Notes: generated by a model from the letters alone, not told the origin. A stretch of 64,000 bases of DNA from Sphingomonas sp. BGYR3 (GCF_025153455.1 NZ_JANZNT010000001.1:558001-622000); one strand, 5' to 3'. Shown: positions 20,099 to 29,578, numbered from the stretch's first letter. Numbers and translations are program-made.

Positions 20099-21396
20099 TC
20101 CGCCGCCTCCAGCATGTCGCTGCCGCCACGGCGCTCGGCGATGCGACGCTCCATTTCGGGGCGGAAGTGGCGGATCAGGCCCTGGATCGGCCAGGCGGCG
20201 GCATCGCCAAGGGCGCAGATCGTGTGCCCTTCCACCTGCTTGGTCACGTTATAGAGCGTGTCGATTTCGCTGACATCGGCATCCCCAGTCCGCATCCGCT
20301 CCATCACGCGCCACATCCAGCCGGTGCCTTCGCGGCACGGCGTGCACTGGCCGCAGCTTTCATGCTTGTAGAAATAGGACAGGCGGCTGATGGCGCGGAC
20401 GATATCGGTGGACTTGTCCATGACGATGACCGCGGCGGTGCCCAGGCCCGAACCGAGCGCGCGCAGGCCGTCGAAATCCATCGGCGCGTCCATGATCTGC
20501 TCCGCCGGCACCAGCGGCACGGACGACCCGCCGGGGATGACGGCGAGCAGATTGTCCCAGCCTCCGCGAATGCCGCCGCAATGCTTTTCGATCAACTCGC
20601 GGAACGGGATGCTCATCGCTTCCTCGACCACGCACGGCTTTTCCACATGGCCGCTGATCTGGAACAGCTTGGTGCCCTTGTTATTCTCCCGCCCAAAGCT
20701 GGAGAACCATTCCGGCCCGCGCCGCAGGATCGTCGGCGCAACCGCGATCGATTCCACATTGTTGACCGTGGTGGGGCAGCCATACAGGCCAGCACCCGCC
20801 GGGAAGGGGGGCTTCAGGCGCGGTTGGCCCTTCTTCCCCTCCAGGCTCTCGATCATCGCGGTTTCTTCACCGCAGATATAGGCGCCCGCGCCGCGATGGA
20901 CGAACACGTCGAAGTCGTAGCCGGAGCCGCAGGCGTTCTTGCCCAGAAAGCCCTTGTCATACGCCTCAGCCACGGCGGCGAACAATGTCTCCGCCTCGCG
21001 GATATATTCACCGCGAATGTAGATGTAGGCGGCGCGCGCGCGCATCGCGAAACCAGCGACCAGCGCACCCTCGATCAGCTTGTGCGGATCGTGGCGGATG
21101 ATTTCCCGGTCCTTGCACGACCCGGGTTCGGATTCATCGGCATTGATGACCAGAAAGCTCGGGCGATCCGGCTTCGGCTCCTTGGGCATGAAGCTCCACT
21201 TCATGCCTGTTGGGAAGCCCGCCCCGCCGCGCCCGCGCAGGCCCGATGCCTTGATCTTTTCGATGATCGTATCCTGGCCAAGTGCCAGCAGCGCCTTGGT
21301 ATTGTCCCAGTCGCCACGTTGTATGGCCGCATCGATCCGCCATGACTGATAGCCATAGAGGTTCGTGAAGATCCGATCCTTGTCAGACAGGCTCAT
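20095..21396 (-). CDS. nuoF: NADH-quinone oxidoreductase subunit F
   Basis: 433 residues. NADH/FMN-binding glycine motif [19 protein letters not shown] region [15 protein letters not shown] and the [4Fe-4S] N3 motif [12 protein letters not shown] are all present. It oxidises NADH and passes electrons via FMN to the iron-sulfur chain. The start is ATG 21396 ([10 protein letters not shown]), overlapping the stop of the small membrane gene by 4 bp; the longer open frame upstream is not used. Confidence 0.97.
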   Translation of the reverse strand: MSLSDKDRIFTNLYGYQSWRIDAAIQRGDWDNTKALLALGQDTIIEKIKASGLRGRGGAGFPTGMKWSFMPKEPKPDRPSFLVINADESEPGSCKDREIIRHDPHKLIEGALVAGFAMRARAAYIYIRGEYIREAETLFAAVAEAYDKGFLGKNACGSGYDFDVFVHRGAGAYICGEETAMIESLEGKKGQPRLKPPFPAGAGLYGCPTTVNNVESIAVAPTILRRGPEWFSSFGRENNKGTKLFQISGHVEKPCVVEEAMSIPFRELIEKHCGGIRGGWDNLLAVIPGGSSVPLVPAEQIMDAPMDFDGLRALGSGLGTAAVIVMDKSTDIVRAISRLSYFYKHESCGQCTPCREGTGWMWRVMERMRTGDADVSEIDTLYNVTKQVEGHTICALGDAAAWPIQGLIRHFRPEMERRIAERRGGSDMLEAAE

Positions 21397-21560
21397 CGTA
21401 CGCCGCCCTTGCCTTTGAAAAACATGAGGTAGATCACGACGCCCAGGCCGATGATGAGCAGCGGCCCCATCAGCTTGAACGTCAGCTTGAGCGCCCAACC
21501 GAGCACCACGATCCCGCCGATGATGGCGAGGATGGTGACGAGCAGGCTTTGGTTCTTCAT
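21393..21560 (-). CDS. Small (55-residue) membrane protein between nuoE and nuoF
   Basis: Encodes 55 residues starting [16 protein letters not shown] and ending FFKGKGGVR. One or two hydrophobic segments (~6-24 and ~31-47) separated by WALKLTFK make it a likely integral membrane protein. Its ATG overlaps the nuoE stop (ATGA) and its own stop overlaps the nuoF ATG (ATGA), so the three genes are translationally coupled. Length is below usual ORF cut-offs and it could be missed. The coupling and GC-type codon use favour a real gene; function is unknown. Confidence 0.75.
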   Translation of the reverse strand: MKNQSLLVTILAIIGGIVVLGWALKLTFKLMGPLLIIGLGVVIYLMFFKGKGGVR

Positions 21561-22228
21561 GCCCATTCACCCCGGTAATCGTGGTTTTCGGTCACCATCG
21601 CGGTCAGTGTGGTCGGCCCGCCCAGCGGCTCGACCGTGTGCCGGCCCGGCTCCTGCGTCCCGGTCTTCGGGCTTTCGCCGCGGGCCAGCGCATCCAGGAT
21701 CGCGACCGTGCGATCATAGTCCAGATCTTCGTAATTGTCGTCGTTGATCTGGACCATCGGCGCGGATGAGCAATTGCCCATGCACTCGACCTCGGTCAGC
21801 GTGAACAGGCCGTCAGGCGTCGTCTTGCCCTTGATCAGCCCCTTGTTCTTGCACGCCGCCATTACGTCGTCCGATCCGCGCAGCATGCACGGCGTCGTGC
21901 CGCAGACCTGCACATGATAGCGGCCGACCGGCGCGAGGTTGAACATGGTGTAGAAGGTCGCGACCTCGAACACGCGGATATAGGGCAGGTCGAGCGTACG
22001 GGCGACGAATTCGATCACCGGCACGGGCAGCCAGCCCTGAGTCTGCGTTTCCGCCCCCACCTGACGCTGGGCCAGATCGAGCAGCGGCAGCGTGGCCGAC
22101 ATCTGCCGACCGGCGGGATAGCGGGCGATGATCTCCTTCGCCTTGGCGGCGTTCGCCTCGTTCCACGCAAACGCGCCCCAGCGCGCGCGGGTCTCGGCCT
22201 CGGAGGGGATGTTGGGTGCGTCAGCCAT
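21557..22228 (-). CDS. nuoE: NADH-quinone oxidoreductase subunit E
   Basis: 223 residues. Thioredoxin-like [2Fe-2S] protein (cluster N1a) with ligands in [11 protein letters not shown] and [10 protein letters not shown]. Works with NuoF in the NADH dehydrogenase module. The start is ATG 22228 ([10 protein letters not shown]); an upstream in-frame extension lies in the neighbouring gene. A polar C-terminal tail of ~45 residues (after ALARGES) extends beyond the usual domain. Confidence 0.96.
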   Translation of the reverse strand: MADAPNIPSEAETRARWGAFAWNEANAAKAKEIIARYPAGRQMSATLPLLDLAQRQVGAETQTQGWLPVPVIEFVARTLDLPYIRVFEVATFYTMFNLAPVGRYHVQVCGTTPCMLRGSDDVMAACKNKGLIKGKTTPDGLFTLTEVECMGNCSSAPMVQINDDNYEDLDYDRTVAILDALARGESPKTGTQEPGRHTVEPLGGPTTLTAMVTENHDYRGEWA

Positions 22229-22457
22229 CGATTTTTCCCGTGTCACGCAACTGGTGTGCCTGCCAGGCAAACAGCCCAGCCAAACTCAAACAACCAAGCG
22301 CGGACAAGATCACGGTTGTGCCGTCGCCGTGCTCAGCCAGCCCAAAGGTCTTTACGACACCGAGGAGCAGCACCAGACATGCCAGTCCCCACAAGGCGAT
22401 ACGATTGTTTCGATCGCGGAAACGCTGAACTTCCGGAGAAACCGACTTCCCGTTCAT
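22221..22457 (-). CDS. Small two-TM protein between nuoD and nuoE
   Basis: 78 residues from ATG 22457 (a GTG at 22478 would overlap nuoD). A charged N-terminus (SPEVQRFRDRNNR) is followed by two hydrophobic segments (~20-40 and ~48-66). Its end overlaps the nuoE start by 8 bp and its start lies 8 bp after the nuoD stop, so it belongs to the operon. No family is recognised. It may be a sphingomonad-specific accessory or assembly protein of complex I, but that rests on position only. Confidence 0.7.
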   Translation of the reverse strand: MNGKSVSPEVQRFRDRNNRIALWGLACLVLLLGVVKTFGLAEHGDGTTVILSALGCLSLAGLFAWQAHQLRDTGKIDG

Positions 22458-22465
22458 TGCACGGC

Positions 22466-23698
22466 TCACCGGTCGCACTCCCCGAACACGATGTCCATCG
22501 CGCCCAGGATCGCGGTCGTATCCGCCAGCATGTGGCCGCGCGACATGAAGTCCATGGCCTGAAGGTGGCTGAACGCGGTCGGACGGATCTTGCAGCGATA
22601 CGGTTTGTTCGACCCGTCGGACACCATGTAGATGCCGAATTCGCCCTTGGGGCTTTCGGTCGCGACATACACTTCACCGGCGGGGACGTGATATCCCTCG
22701 GTATAGAGCTTGAAGTGGTGGATCAGGGCTTCCATCGACTGCTTCATCTCGGCGCGCTTGGGCGGGCCGACCTTGCGGTCCTCAGTCATGATCGGGCCTT
22801 CGGGCATCTGCGCCAGGCACTGCTTCATGATGCGGGCGGACTGCCACACTTCCTCGACGCGGACCATGAACCGGTCATAGCAATCGCCCTTCGTCCCCAC
22901 CGGCACGTCGAACTCCATGCGGTCATAAACGTCATAGGGTTGCGCCTTGCGGATATCCCACGGGATGCCGGCGGCGCGGATCATTGGGCCGGAAAAGCCC
23001 CATTTGATCGCGTCGTCGCGGCTGACCACGGCGATATCGACATTGCGCTGCTTGAAGATGCGGTTTTCCGCGACCAGGCTGATCGCATCGCCGAACAGCT
23101 GCGGCAGGCGCGTATCCAGCCATTCCGCAATGTCCGTCAGCAACTTCAGCGGCACGTCCTGATGCACACCGCCGACGCGGAAATAGTTGGAGTGCATCCG
23201 CGCGCCCGATGCGCGTTCGAAGAAGTTGAGGCAATCCTCGCGGACTTCGAACATCCACAGGTTCGGCGTCATCGCGCCAACGTCCATCACATGCGAACCA
23301 AGGTTCAGCATATGGTTGGAAATGCGCGTCAGTTCGGCAAAGAACACGCGAAGATACTGGGCGCGCAGCGGCACTTCGAGGCCAAGCAGCTTTTCCACCG
23401 CCAGCACAAAGCTGTGCTCCATGCACAGCGGCGAGCAGTAATCCAGCCGGTCCATATAGGGCAGCGCCTGGGTATAGGTCTTGTACTCGATCAGCTTTTC
23501 GGTGCCGCGATGGAGCAGGCCTACATGCGGGTCGAGCCGCTCGACGATCTCGCCGTCCAGTTCCATGACCAGGCGCAGCACGCCGTGCGCGGCCGGGTGC
23601 TGCGGCCCGAAGTTGATCGTGTAGTTCTGAATTTCGACATCGCCGCCTTCGGCAACGACGGCGTTGCTCGACTGGGCTTCCATGGTTTCAGCCATCAT
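22466..23698 (-). CDS. nuoD: NADH-quinone oxidoreductase subunit D
   Basis: 410 residues, 49-kDa subunit that lines the quinone-binding site. Key stretches are [14 protein letters not shown] with the quinone-ligand histidine, [14 protein letters not shown] and [13 protein letters not shown]. The ATG at 23698 overlaps the nuoC stop by 4 bp; a second ATG follows immediately. It is separate from nuoC, unlike the fused NuoCD of enterobacteria. Confidence 0.97.
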   Translation of the reverse strand: MMAETMEAQSSNAVVAEGGDVEIQNYTINFGPQHPAAHGVLRLVMELDGEIVERLDPHVGLLHRGTEKLIEYKTYTQALPYMDRLDYCSPLCMEHSFVLAVEKLLGLEVPLRAQYLRVFFAELTRISNHMLNLGSHVMDVGAMTPNLWMFEVREDCLNFFERASGARMHSNYFRVGGVHQDVPLKLLTDIAEWLDTRLPQLFGDAISLVAENRIFKQRNVDIAVVSRDDAIKWGFSGPMIRAAGIPWDIRKAQPYDVYDRMEFDVPVGTKGDCYDRFMVRVEEVWQSARIMKQCLAQMPEGPIMTEDRKVGPPKRAEMKQSMEALIHHFKLYTEGYHVPAGEVYVATESPKGEFGIYMVSDGSNKPYRCKIRPTAFSHLQAMDFMSRGHMLADTTAILGAMDIVFGECDR

Positions 23699-24621
23699 TC
23701 GCCCCCTTCCGGTTCAGCCTTGGGCTTGCGGGTGCGTTTTGCCGCCGGCTCGGCAGCGGCGTCTGGATCAGCGGCCTTGGCGCGCGGCGCACGCTTGGCC
23801 TTCGGCGTTTCCGGTTCGGCAGCCGTGTCAGCCGCCGGCTTGTCCGCGGCATTGTCGCCCGGATCAGCCTTGCCAGCGCCCGTATCGGCCGGGCCATCCG
23901 TGGTCTTGGGCTTGTCGACAGCGGCCGGGGTCGGCCCCTTGTCGTCCGCCTTGGCAACGGCAGCGGCGGGCGCAGGAGTCGGCGCACCCTTTGCTTCTGG
24001 CTGCGGCGCCTTTTCATCGCCGGGCAGGACATACTGCGCCCCTTCCCAGGGCGACATGAAATCGAAGCTGCGGAAATCCTGGGCCAGCTGCACCGGCTCA
24101 TACACCACGCGCTTCGATTCCTCGGAATAACGCAGCTCGACATAGCCGGTCAGCGGGAAATCCTTGCGCAGCGGATGGCCGCGAAACCCGTAATCGGTCA
24201 GGATCCGGCGAAGGTCCGGGTTGCCGCTGAACAGCACGCCGTACATGTCGTACACCTCGCGCTCCAGCCATCCGGCGACGGGCCAGATGCCGGTGACGCT
24301 GGGCACGGCCTGCACCTCATCGGTGGTCACGCGCACGCGGACGCGGTGGTTCCGCGTCAGGCTGAGCAGGTGATAGCACACATCGAACCGCTCGGCCCGC
24401 TCGGGATAGTCCACCCCGGCGATTTCCATGCATTGCTGATATTCAAGGCCGGGCGTATCGCGCAGGACGACCATGGCGTCGATCAGCCGGTCGCGGACCA
24501 CGGTCAACGACACTTCGCCGACATGATCGATCGCATCGACCAGCATATCGCCAAGCGCCGCGCGGGCGGTGTCGATCACCCCGTCATTCGGGGCATAGCG
24601 GGGGGCGGTCAGCGTGCTCAA
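23695..24621 (-). CDS. nuoC: NADH-quinone oxidoreductase subunit C with long disordered tail
   Basis: 308 residues. The first ~200 match the 30-kDa subunit ([34 protein letters not shown]). The remaining ~107 residues (about 202-308) are a low-complexity Ala/Pro/Lys/Asp/Glu tail, ending with the basic runs AKRAPRAKA and KRTRKPKAE. Other NuoC proteins usually end soon after the core (about 200 residues), so the tail is an addition. It is encoded in normal high-GC codons in frame, so it is not an obvious frameshift. Start and stop overlap neighbours by 4 bp. Confidence 0.95.
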   Translation of the reverse strand: MSTLTAPRYAPNDGVIDTARAALGDMLVDAIDHVGEVSLTVVRDRLIDAMVVLRDTPGLEYQQCMEIAGVDYPERAERFDVCYHLLSLTRNHRVRVRVTTDEVQAVPSVTGIWPVAGWLEREVYDMYGVLFSGNPDLRRILTDYGFRGHPLRKDFPLTGYVELRYSEESKRVVYEPVQLAQDFRSFDFMSPWEGAQYVLPGDEKAPQPEAKGAPTPAPAAAVAKADDKGPTPAAVDKPKTTDGPADTGAGKADPGDNAADKPAADTAAEPETPKAKRAPRAKAADPDAAAEPAAKRTRKPKAEPEGGE

Positions 24622-25166
24622 CGTTCAATCGTCCCTACGCGGCGGATTTTCCGTTGCAGCTGCATGACACCGTACAGCAGCGCCTCGGCAGTCGGCGGGC
24701 ACCCGGGGACATAGATGTCCACCGGAACGATACGGTCGCAGCCGCGCACCACCGAATAGCTGTAGTGATAATAGCCGCCGCCATTGGCGCAGCTGCCCAT
24801 CGAAATGACGTATTTCGGCTCAGACATCTGGTCATAGACGCGGCGCAGCGCAGGGGCCATCTTGTTGCACAGCGTGCCGGCCACGATCATCACGTCCGAC
24901 TGGCGCGGAGAGGCGCGGGGCGCGGCACCGAACCGCTCCATGTCATAGCGCGGCATGTTGACGTGGATCATCTCGACCGCGCAGCAGGCGAGGCCGAACG
25001 TCATCCACCACAGCGAGCCGGTGCGCGCCCAGGTGAACAGGTCTTCGGTCGATGTGACCAGAAAGCCCTTGTCGGTCAGTTCACCGTTCAGGTCGTTGAA
25101 GAACTGCTGATCGGGCGGGGTCACGGCGCCGCCCTGCGGCATCAGGATGGGAGAGGTCTGATTCAT
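24618..25166 (-). CDS. nuoB: NADH-quinone oxidoreductase subunit B
   Basis: 182 residues. Ligands of cluster N2, the last in the chain, are visible in [10 protein letters not shown] and [14 protein letters not shown] plus [11 protein letters not shown]. It sits at the quinone-reduction site between NuoC/D and the membrane arm. The start lies 3 bp after the nuoA stop. Confidence 0.97.
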   Translation of the reverse strand: MNQTSPILMPQGGAVTPPDQQFFNDLNGELTDKGFLVTSTEDLFTWARTGSLWWMTFGLACCAVEMIHVNMPRYDMERFGAAPRASPRQSDVMIVAGTLCNKMAPALRRVYDQMSEPKYVISMGSCANGGGYYHYSYSVVRGCDRIVPVDIYVPGCPPTAEALLYGVMQLQRKIRRVGTIER

Positions 25167-25169
25167 GGC

Positions 25170-25544
25170 TTATTCCCAATCCAGTGCGCCGACCTTCCAC
25201 GCATAGACCAGGCCCAGCGCGAGTTCGGCGATGAAGATCATCATCGAAGTCCAGGCGACCCAGCCGAGGTCGAACACGCTGACTGCCCAGGGGTAGATAA
25301 AGGCCGCTTCCAGATCAAAGATGATGAACAGGATGGCGACGAGGTAGAAGCGGACGTCGAACTGGCTCCGGCTGTCCTCGAACGCGGGGAAACCGCATTC
25401 ATATTCGGTCAGCTTTTCCGGGCTGGGCTTGTGCGCGCCGGTCAGGCGGGACACCAGCATCGGCAGGAACACGAATGCGCCGGACAGGAGCAGCGCGACA
25501 CCCAGAAACAACAGGATCGGCAGATATTGGCTGAGATCGACCAA
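25170..25544 (-). CDS. nuoA: NADH-quinone oxidoreductase subunit A
   Basis: 124 residues, three membrane helices; conserved loop TEYECGFPAFEDSRSQFDVRF contains the expected Cys-Gly-Phe. The first gene of the nuo operon. No ATG is available near the N-terminus; TTG at 25544 gives MVDLSQYLPILLFL, with a purine-rich GAGAAGAAAG just before it. The open frame further upstream has no support. The start is inferred. Confidence 0.95.
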   Translation of the reverse strand: MVDLSQYLPILLFLGVALLLSGAFVFLPMLVSRLTGAHKPSPEKLTEYECGFPAFEDSRSQFDVRFYLVAILFIIFDLEAAFIYPWAVSVFDLGWVAWTSMMIFIAELALGLVYAWKVGALDWE

Positions 25545-25616
25545 CTTTCTTCTCGCGCTTGCGGTATGGATTGGGGTGGCTTCTAGGCCGATGCCCCCCG
25601 CCCCGCAAGGGCCGGA

Positions 25617-25686
25617 CCAGCGATAATCGCTGGTATTTCCGTCCGGCGTTGAACGGAAAATCCGATGACCGGATGCAAACCGGTCA
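25617..25686. promoter_or_regulatory. Three successive hairpins upstream of nuoA
   Basis: Between the inositol-phosphatase-family gene and nuoA lie, in + order, a near-perfect palindrome CCAGCGATAATCGCTGG (25617-25633), a stem TTTCCGT/ACGGAAA (25636-25642 with 25653-25659) and a stem TGACCGG/CCGGTCA (25666-25672 with 25680-25686), the last overlapping the upstream stop codon. None is followed by a U-tract. They could be a terminator, a mRNA processing site or an operator controlling complex I. Confidence 0.5.
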
Positions 25687-26505
25687 CAGGTTCCGCAGCG
25701 AGCCCGCCACAAGCTTGTGAAGCTTGGAATGGAGCGTGTCGTTGGCGGCCAGCACCTGGCCCTTGGCCAGCGCCTGATCGGTTCCGCGGAAGTCGGTGAC
25801 AAAGCCGCCCGCTTCCTTGACCAGCAACAGGCCGGCCGCGATGTCCCAGCTTTTCAGCCCGCTTTCCCAGAAGCCGTCATAGCGGCCGGCAGCGACCCAG
25901 GCGAGGTCGAGCGCGGCGGAGCCGAAGCGGCGGATGCCCGCCACTTCCGGGGCGACCGCCCCGAAGATTCGGGTCCATTCGGCAAAATTGCCATGGCCGA
26001 GGAACGGGATGCCCGTGGCGATCAGCGCATCGGCAAGATCGCGGCGGGCGGATACGCGCAGCCGTTCCGACTGAACCCAGGCGCCCCGCCCCTTTTCGGC
26101 CCAGAAGCTTTCGTCCGTCAGCGGCTGATAGACGATGCCATGGGTGATTTCCGGCTTGCCGCCCGCACCGCGCGGATCCTCGACCGCAATCGAGATCGCG
26201 AAGTGCGGGATGCCGTGCAGGAAATTGCTGGTGCCATCCAGCGGATCGACGATGAAGCGGGGCTTGTCGGGATCGCCGGCGATCACGCCGCCTTCCTCAA
26301 GCACCAGACCCCAGTCGGGCCGCGCCTTTTGCAGTTCCTCGACGATCGTCTGTTCGGCGCGCTTGTCGGCGATGGAGACGAAGTCCGCCGGTCCCTTGCG
26401 GCTGACCTGAAGCTGCTGCACCTCGTTGAAATCGCGGCGCAGGCGCGGCGCTGCCCGACGGGCGGCGCGGTCGATGACAGTGATCAGGCCGGAATGGGCT
26501 ACCAT
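25684..26505 (-). CDS. Inositol monophosphatase family protein
   Basis: 273 residues. Metal and substrate motifs of the family are present: E70-E71-G-G, D87-P-L-D90-G-T-S-N-F-L-H-G and, near residue 215, SWDIAAG. Family members hydrolyse inositol-1-phosphate or related sugar phosphates with Mg2+; SuhB-type proteins can also affect transcription complexes. The exact substrate cannot be read. It follows efp on the same strand with a GC hairpin between them, and precedes nuoA by 139 bp. Confidence 0.9.
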   Translation of the reverse strand: MVAHSGLITVIDRAARRAAPRLRRDFNEVQQLQVSRKGPADFVSIADKRAEQTIVEELQKARPDWGLVLEEGGVIAGDPDKPRFIVDPLDGTSNFLHGIPHFAISIAVEDPRGAGGKPEITHGIVYQPLTDESFWAEKGRGAWVQSERLRVSARRDLADALIATGIPFLGHGNFAEWTRIFGAVAPEVAGIRRFGSAALDLAWVAAGRYDGFWESGLKSWDIAAGLLLVKEAGGFVTDFRGTDQALAKGQVLAANDTLHSKLHKLVAGSLRNL

Positions 26506-26520
26506 GATAAACCTTTAGCC

Positions 26521-26549
26521 CCCTCCCCCGCTTTTCGGCGGGGAGAGGG
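26521..26549 (-). terminator. GC-rich hairpin after efp
   Basis: CCCTCCCCCGC and GCGGGGAGAGGG form an 11-bp stem with one bulge around a TTTTCG loop, between efp and the phosphatase gene. It lacks a U-tract after the stem; the CCCTCTCCC motif is also a common dispersed intergenic element, so termination is not certain. Confidence 0.45.
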
Positions 26550-26569
26550 TCGGGAGAGGGAATGAGGCG

Positions 26570-27133
26570 TCAGTCCGCGCGGCGGACATAGGTCTGTTCG
26601 TACACATCGACGACGATGCGCGTGCCCGATGCGATGTGCGGCGGCACCATGATGCGCACGCCATTGTCGAGCACCGCGGGCTTGTAGCTGGACGAGGCGG
26701 TCTGCCCCTTTACCACCGCATCCGCCTCGACAATCGTTGCCTCGATCGTGTCGGGCAGCTGAACGCTGATCGCTTCTTCGTCATAGAGTTCCATGACGAC
26801 GTCCATGCCGTCCTGCAGGAACGCGGCCGCATCGCCCAGCAGATCGCGGGGCAGCGTCACCTGGTCATAGGTTTCCTTGTCCATAAAGACGAGGCCGTCG
26901 CCTTCGGGATACAGGAACTGGAAATCCTTGGTGTCGAGGCGGACACGCTCGACCGTTTCGGCAGAGCGGAAACGGACGTTGTTCTTGCGGCCATCGCGCA
27001 GGTTCTTCAGCTCAACCTGCATATAGGCACCGCCCTTGCCCGGCTGGGTGTGCTGAATCTTCACAGCGCGCCAGATGCCGCCTTCATATTCGATGATGTT
27101 GCCGGGACGGATGTCCACACCGCTGATCTTCAT
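26570..27133 (-). CDS. efp: Elongation factor P
   Basis: 187 residues, normal length; N-terminal KOW-like and two OB domains. The start is ATG 27133 ([12 protein letters not shown]). The loop tip TQPGKGGAY presents Lys33 at the site that is post-translationally modified in lysine-type EF-P. I see no epmA/epmB here. The factor relieves ribosome stalling at polyproline, which is relevant for the many Pro-rich proteins encoded here, including the NuoC tail. Confidence 0.97.
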   Translation of the reverse strand: MKISGVDIRPGNIIEYEGGIWRAVKIQHTQPGKGGAYMQVELKNLRDGRKNNVRFRSAETVERVRLDTKDFQFLYPEGDGLVFMDKETYDQVTLPRDLLGDAAAFLQDGMDVVMELYDEEAISVQLPDTIEATIVEADAVVKGQTASSSYKPAVLDNGVRIMVPPHIASGTRIVVDVYEQTYVRRAD

Positions 27134-27213
27134 AGCGATCGCCTGCCTGCCAAGGATGAGAAAGAAGGCGGGGCCATAGCGGCTGGCGCGCGGCGGGGCA
27201 AGACGGGCGCGGA

Positions 27214-27252
27214 CCGGTTGACGGAGCGGCCCCGGTTGACAGGACGGTTGAC
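27214..27252. repeat. Three CGGTTGAC repeats upstream of efp
   Basis: CCGGTTGAC occurs at 27214-27222 and 27232-27240, and CGGTTGAC at 27245-27252, in the 276-bp intergenic region between efp and the iron-permease-family gene. The remaining sequence there holds no recognisable gene. The repeats could be protein-binding sites for efp control; TTGAC also resembles a -35 element but on the opposite strand to both neighbours. Confidence 0.5.
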
Positions 27253-27409
27253 AGTTTGGACAGAATGACCCGGTTTTACAGGACCACGGCTGACAGTCGT
27301 TGCGTCTGTCGCGGGACGGGATGAACGGGGCGGCAAGGCTGTCATTCAGCCAGATCAAGCACGCCAAATCCTACTTTGCCAGCCCCGACCGGCGTTGGCG
27401 CGGGGCACG

Positions 27410-27823
27410 TTAGAACCGTTCCCTTAGCCGCTCCACACTGGTTGCAGGATGTTCGTCATCGGGCATCGAATCGCCCACTTCCCGCTCCAGTGCGGTGCGG
27501 ATCGCCTCGATCTCCCGGTCCGTGCGGTGTTCGATGCCAATAAAGGCATTGCGCGCCTCCGCATTGGCGCGGATCAGCTCGTCGAGCTTGGCCTGCATGG
27601 CGGCGGCATCGCGGTTCTGCGAATTCTGGATCAGGAACACCATCAGAAAGGTGATGATCGTGGTCGCGGTGTTCACCACCAGCTGCCAGGTGTCGGAATA
27701 GTTGAACAGCGGCCCGGTGACGAGCCATAGCAGGATCACGCCGAGCGCCGCGGCAAAGGTGACGGGCTGCCCCGCCAGCCGGGAGGTCAGCCCAGCGAGC
27801 CGGGTGAACACCCGGTCAAGCAT
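27410..27823 (-). CDS. Low-affinity iron permease family small membrane protein
   Basis: 137 residues from ATG 27823. Two membrane spans (FAAALGVILLWLVTGPLF and the TTIITFLMVFLIQNSQNRD segment) followed by a cytoplasmic helix (KLDELIRANAEARNAFIGIE). The motif FLMVFLIQNSQNRD is characteristic of the small bacterial members of the low-affinity iron permease family (Pfam Iron_permease), whose transport role is not established. The start overlaps the thiE stop by 8 bp. Confidence 0.8.
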   Translation of the reverse strand: MLDRVFTRLAGLTSRLAGQPVTFAAALGVILLWLVTGPLFNYSDTWQLVVNTATTIITFLMVFLIQNSQNRDAAAMQAKLDELIRANAEARNAFIGIEHRTDREIEAIRTALEREVGDSMPDDEHPATSVERLRERF

Positions 27824-28511
27824 CGCCGCCGCCCAGCAGGTCGGCAAAGGCCCGCACGGCCGCCGCCTCGTCCCCGTTCCACACCGCCCCGCATACGGCG
27901 AGGAAATCCGCGCCCGCCGCAACCAGCGGCGCTGCATTGTCGGGCGTGATGCCGCCGATCGCGACGCAGGGCAGTTCGAACAGGGCGGTCCACCAGGACA
28001 GGATCACCGGTTCGGGGACATGGCGAACCGCCTTGGTCGTGGTGGGATAGAACGCGCCGAACGCGACATAATCGGCCCCCGCCTCGCCCGCCTCCATCGC
28101 CAGATGGCGGCTGTCGTGACAGGTGACCCCGATCTGCGCCTGTGGCCCGAGCATCGCCCGCGCCTCCCGCGGATCGCCGTCGCCCTGGCCCAGATGCACG
28201 CCGTCGGCGCCGAGCCGCTTGGCCAGGCTGATCGAATCATTGACGATGAACGCGACATCGCGGTCGGCACACAGCCGTTGCAGCGGCTCGGCAAGGCGCG
28301 CGGCCTGATGCTGGTCCACCCCCTTTACCCGGAACTGAAAGGCCGCAACCGGCCCGGAATCGAGCGCGCGGGCCAGCCGGTCGGGATAATCGCCGCCGAC
28401 ATCGGGCGGAGAGATCAGATACAGCTGACAGGCGGGGCGGCGATCATCGCGCACGAACTGCGCGGCAAAATTGGGATCGAGCGGGCCAAGCGGATCATCA
28501 TCAAGCGTCAT
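27816..28511 (-). CDS. thiE: Thiamine-phosphate synthase-like TIM barrel
   Basis: 231 residues from ATG 28511. TIM-barrel pieces of ThiE are seen: FRVKGVDQ (FR-x-K), FIVNDSISLAKRLGADGVHLGQ split as IVNDSISLA and GVHLGQGD, FGAFYPTTTKA, and the phosphate-binding GGITPDNAAPL and CGAVWNGDE. The usual GPxFPTxTK appears as GAFYPTTTK. Joins HMP-PP and thiazole phosphate in thiamine synthesis; TenI-like isomerase is an alternative. It ends the tkt-gap-pgk-fba run. Confidence 0.82.
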   Translation of the reverse strand: MTLDDDPLGPLDPNFAAQFVRDDRRPACQLYLISPPDVGGDYPDRLARALDSGPVAAFQFRVKGVDQHQAARLAEPLQRLCADRDVAFIVNDSISLAKRLGADGVHLGQGDGDPREARAMLGPQAQIGVTCHDSRHLAMEAGEAGADYVAFGAFYPTTTKAVRHVPEPVILSWWTALFELPCVAIGGITPDNAAPLVAAGADFLAVCGAVWNGDEAAAVRAFADLLGGGDA

Positions 28512-28531
28512 GCCGACGCTGTAGCGAGAGC

Positions 28532-28558
28532 CGCGCGCGGATGCCATGCCCGCGCGCG
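28532..28558. terminator. Perfect 9-bp GC hairpin between fba and thiE
   Basis: CGCGCGCGG (28532-28540) and CCGCGCGCG (28550-28558) form a perfect stem with a 9-base loop. On the minus strand it follows fba and precedes thiE by ~20 bp. No U-tract; it may attenuate read-through into thiE or lie in the leader. Confidence 0.45.
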
Positions 28559-28582
28559 TGCTCCGCTCCCTCTCCAAACCGT

Positions 28583-29485
28583 TCAGGCCGCAACCGCGTC
28601 CTTTTCGACCGAAGCGGTGTAAATTTCGTCAATCGCCTGACCCAGAGCGGCATCGAATTCGGCATCGGTCATGCCGTGACGCAGATCGTTGAGCAGCGCG
28701 CGGCTGAAGCTGGCGATCATGCCCCGATTCTTCGCCAGCTCGGCGCACGCCTCGGTCCGCGCAAAGCCGCCGGACAGCGCAACCACGCGCAGGACGCGCG
28801 GATGATCGACCAGCGGATCGAACAGGCCGGGCTGTGCCGGGATGGACAGTTTCAGCATCACCCGGTCGGTGCCCGGCATCGCATCCAGCGCGCGCAGGAT
28901 GGCATCGCGCAGCAGCACATCGGCATCGGCCCGTTCCGGCGATTTGATGTTCACTTCCGGTTCGATGATCGGGACAAGGCCAGCGGCCAGGACATGGCGC
29001 GCCACCTCGAACTGCTGATCCACCACCGCGTCGATGCCGACCGGATTGGCCAGATTGACGACCGAGCGTTCCTTGGTCCCGAACACGCCAAGCGTGGCCG
29101 CACGGGCGAGCAGATCGGACAGGCCGGGCATCGGCTTCATCAACTGAACGCCGTTCGCCTCTGCCTCCAGCCCCTTGTCGATCTTGAGGAACGGGACGAT
29201 CCCCTTTTGCACCAGCGCCGTCGGCACCGGAACGCCATCGACATCGCCGTCCATCGTCCGTTCGAACAGGATGGCGCCAATCACCTTGTCCCCGCCAAAC
29301 GCGGGCGAGCGGATAATCCGGGCGCGCATGTCGTGGATCAGCGCGAACATCTCTTCATCCGACGACCATGCGCCCGCGTCGATGCCATAGCCCTGCAGCG
29401 CCTTTGGCGTCGAACCGCCCGACTGATCCAGCGCGGCGATGAAGCCGTGGCCGGTGGCGATCTTGGCAGTCATATCAAGGCTCAT
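28583..29485 (-). CDS. Class I fructose-bisphosphate aldolase
   Basis: 300 residues. Recognised from ALDQSGGSTPKALQGYGI, PFLKIDKGLE, IEPEVNIKS and VMLKLSIPA, which place the Schiff-base lysine. It interconverts fructose-1,6-bisphosphate with GAP and DHAP. Lies in order tkt-gap-MOSC-pgk-fba, so it shares a glycolytic/Calvin-type operon. In many sphingomonads the Entner-Doudoroff route dominates, so this enzyme may mainly serve gluconeogenesis. Confidence 0.92.
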   Translation of the reverse strand: MSLDMTAKIATGHGFIAALDQSGGSTPKALQGYGIDAGAWSSDEEMFALIHDMRARIIRSPAFGGDKVIGAILFERTMDGDVDGVPVPTALVQKGIVPFLKIDKGLEAEANGVQLMKPMPGLSDLLARAATLGVFGTKERSVVNLANPVGIDAVVDQQFEVARHVLAAGLVPIIEPEVNIKSPERADADVLLRDAILRALDAMPGTDRVMLKLSIPAQPGLFDPLVDHPRVLRVVALSGGFARTEACAELAKNRGMIASFSRALLNDLRHGMTDAEFDAALGQAIDEIYTASVEKDAVAA

Positions 29486-29578
29486 GGCGCATCCCTCGGC
29501 TGGATCACATACGTATGCGGATGCCCCTAGCCGGACTGGTGCTGCGCCGCAACAGCGTAAACCATCATTGCTGGGGAT

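Noticed and set aside
21914..24130. Very long open frame on the + strand antisense to nuoD/nuoC
   Set aside because: Composition mirrors nuo codons (third-position GC); no domain and no ribosome site; typical of high-GC antisense frames.
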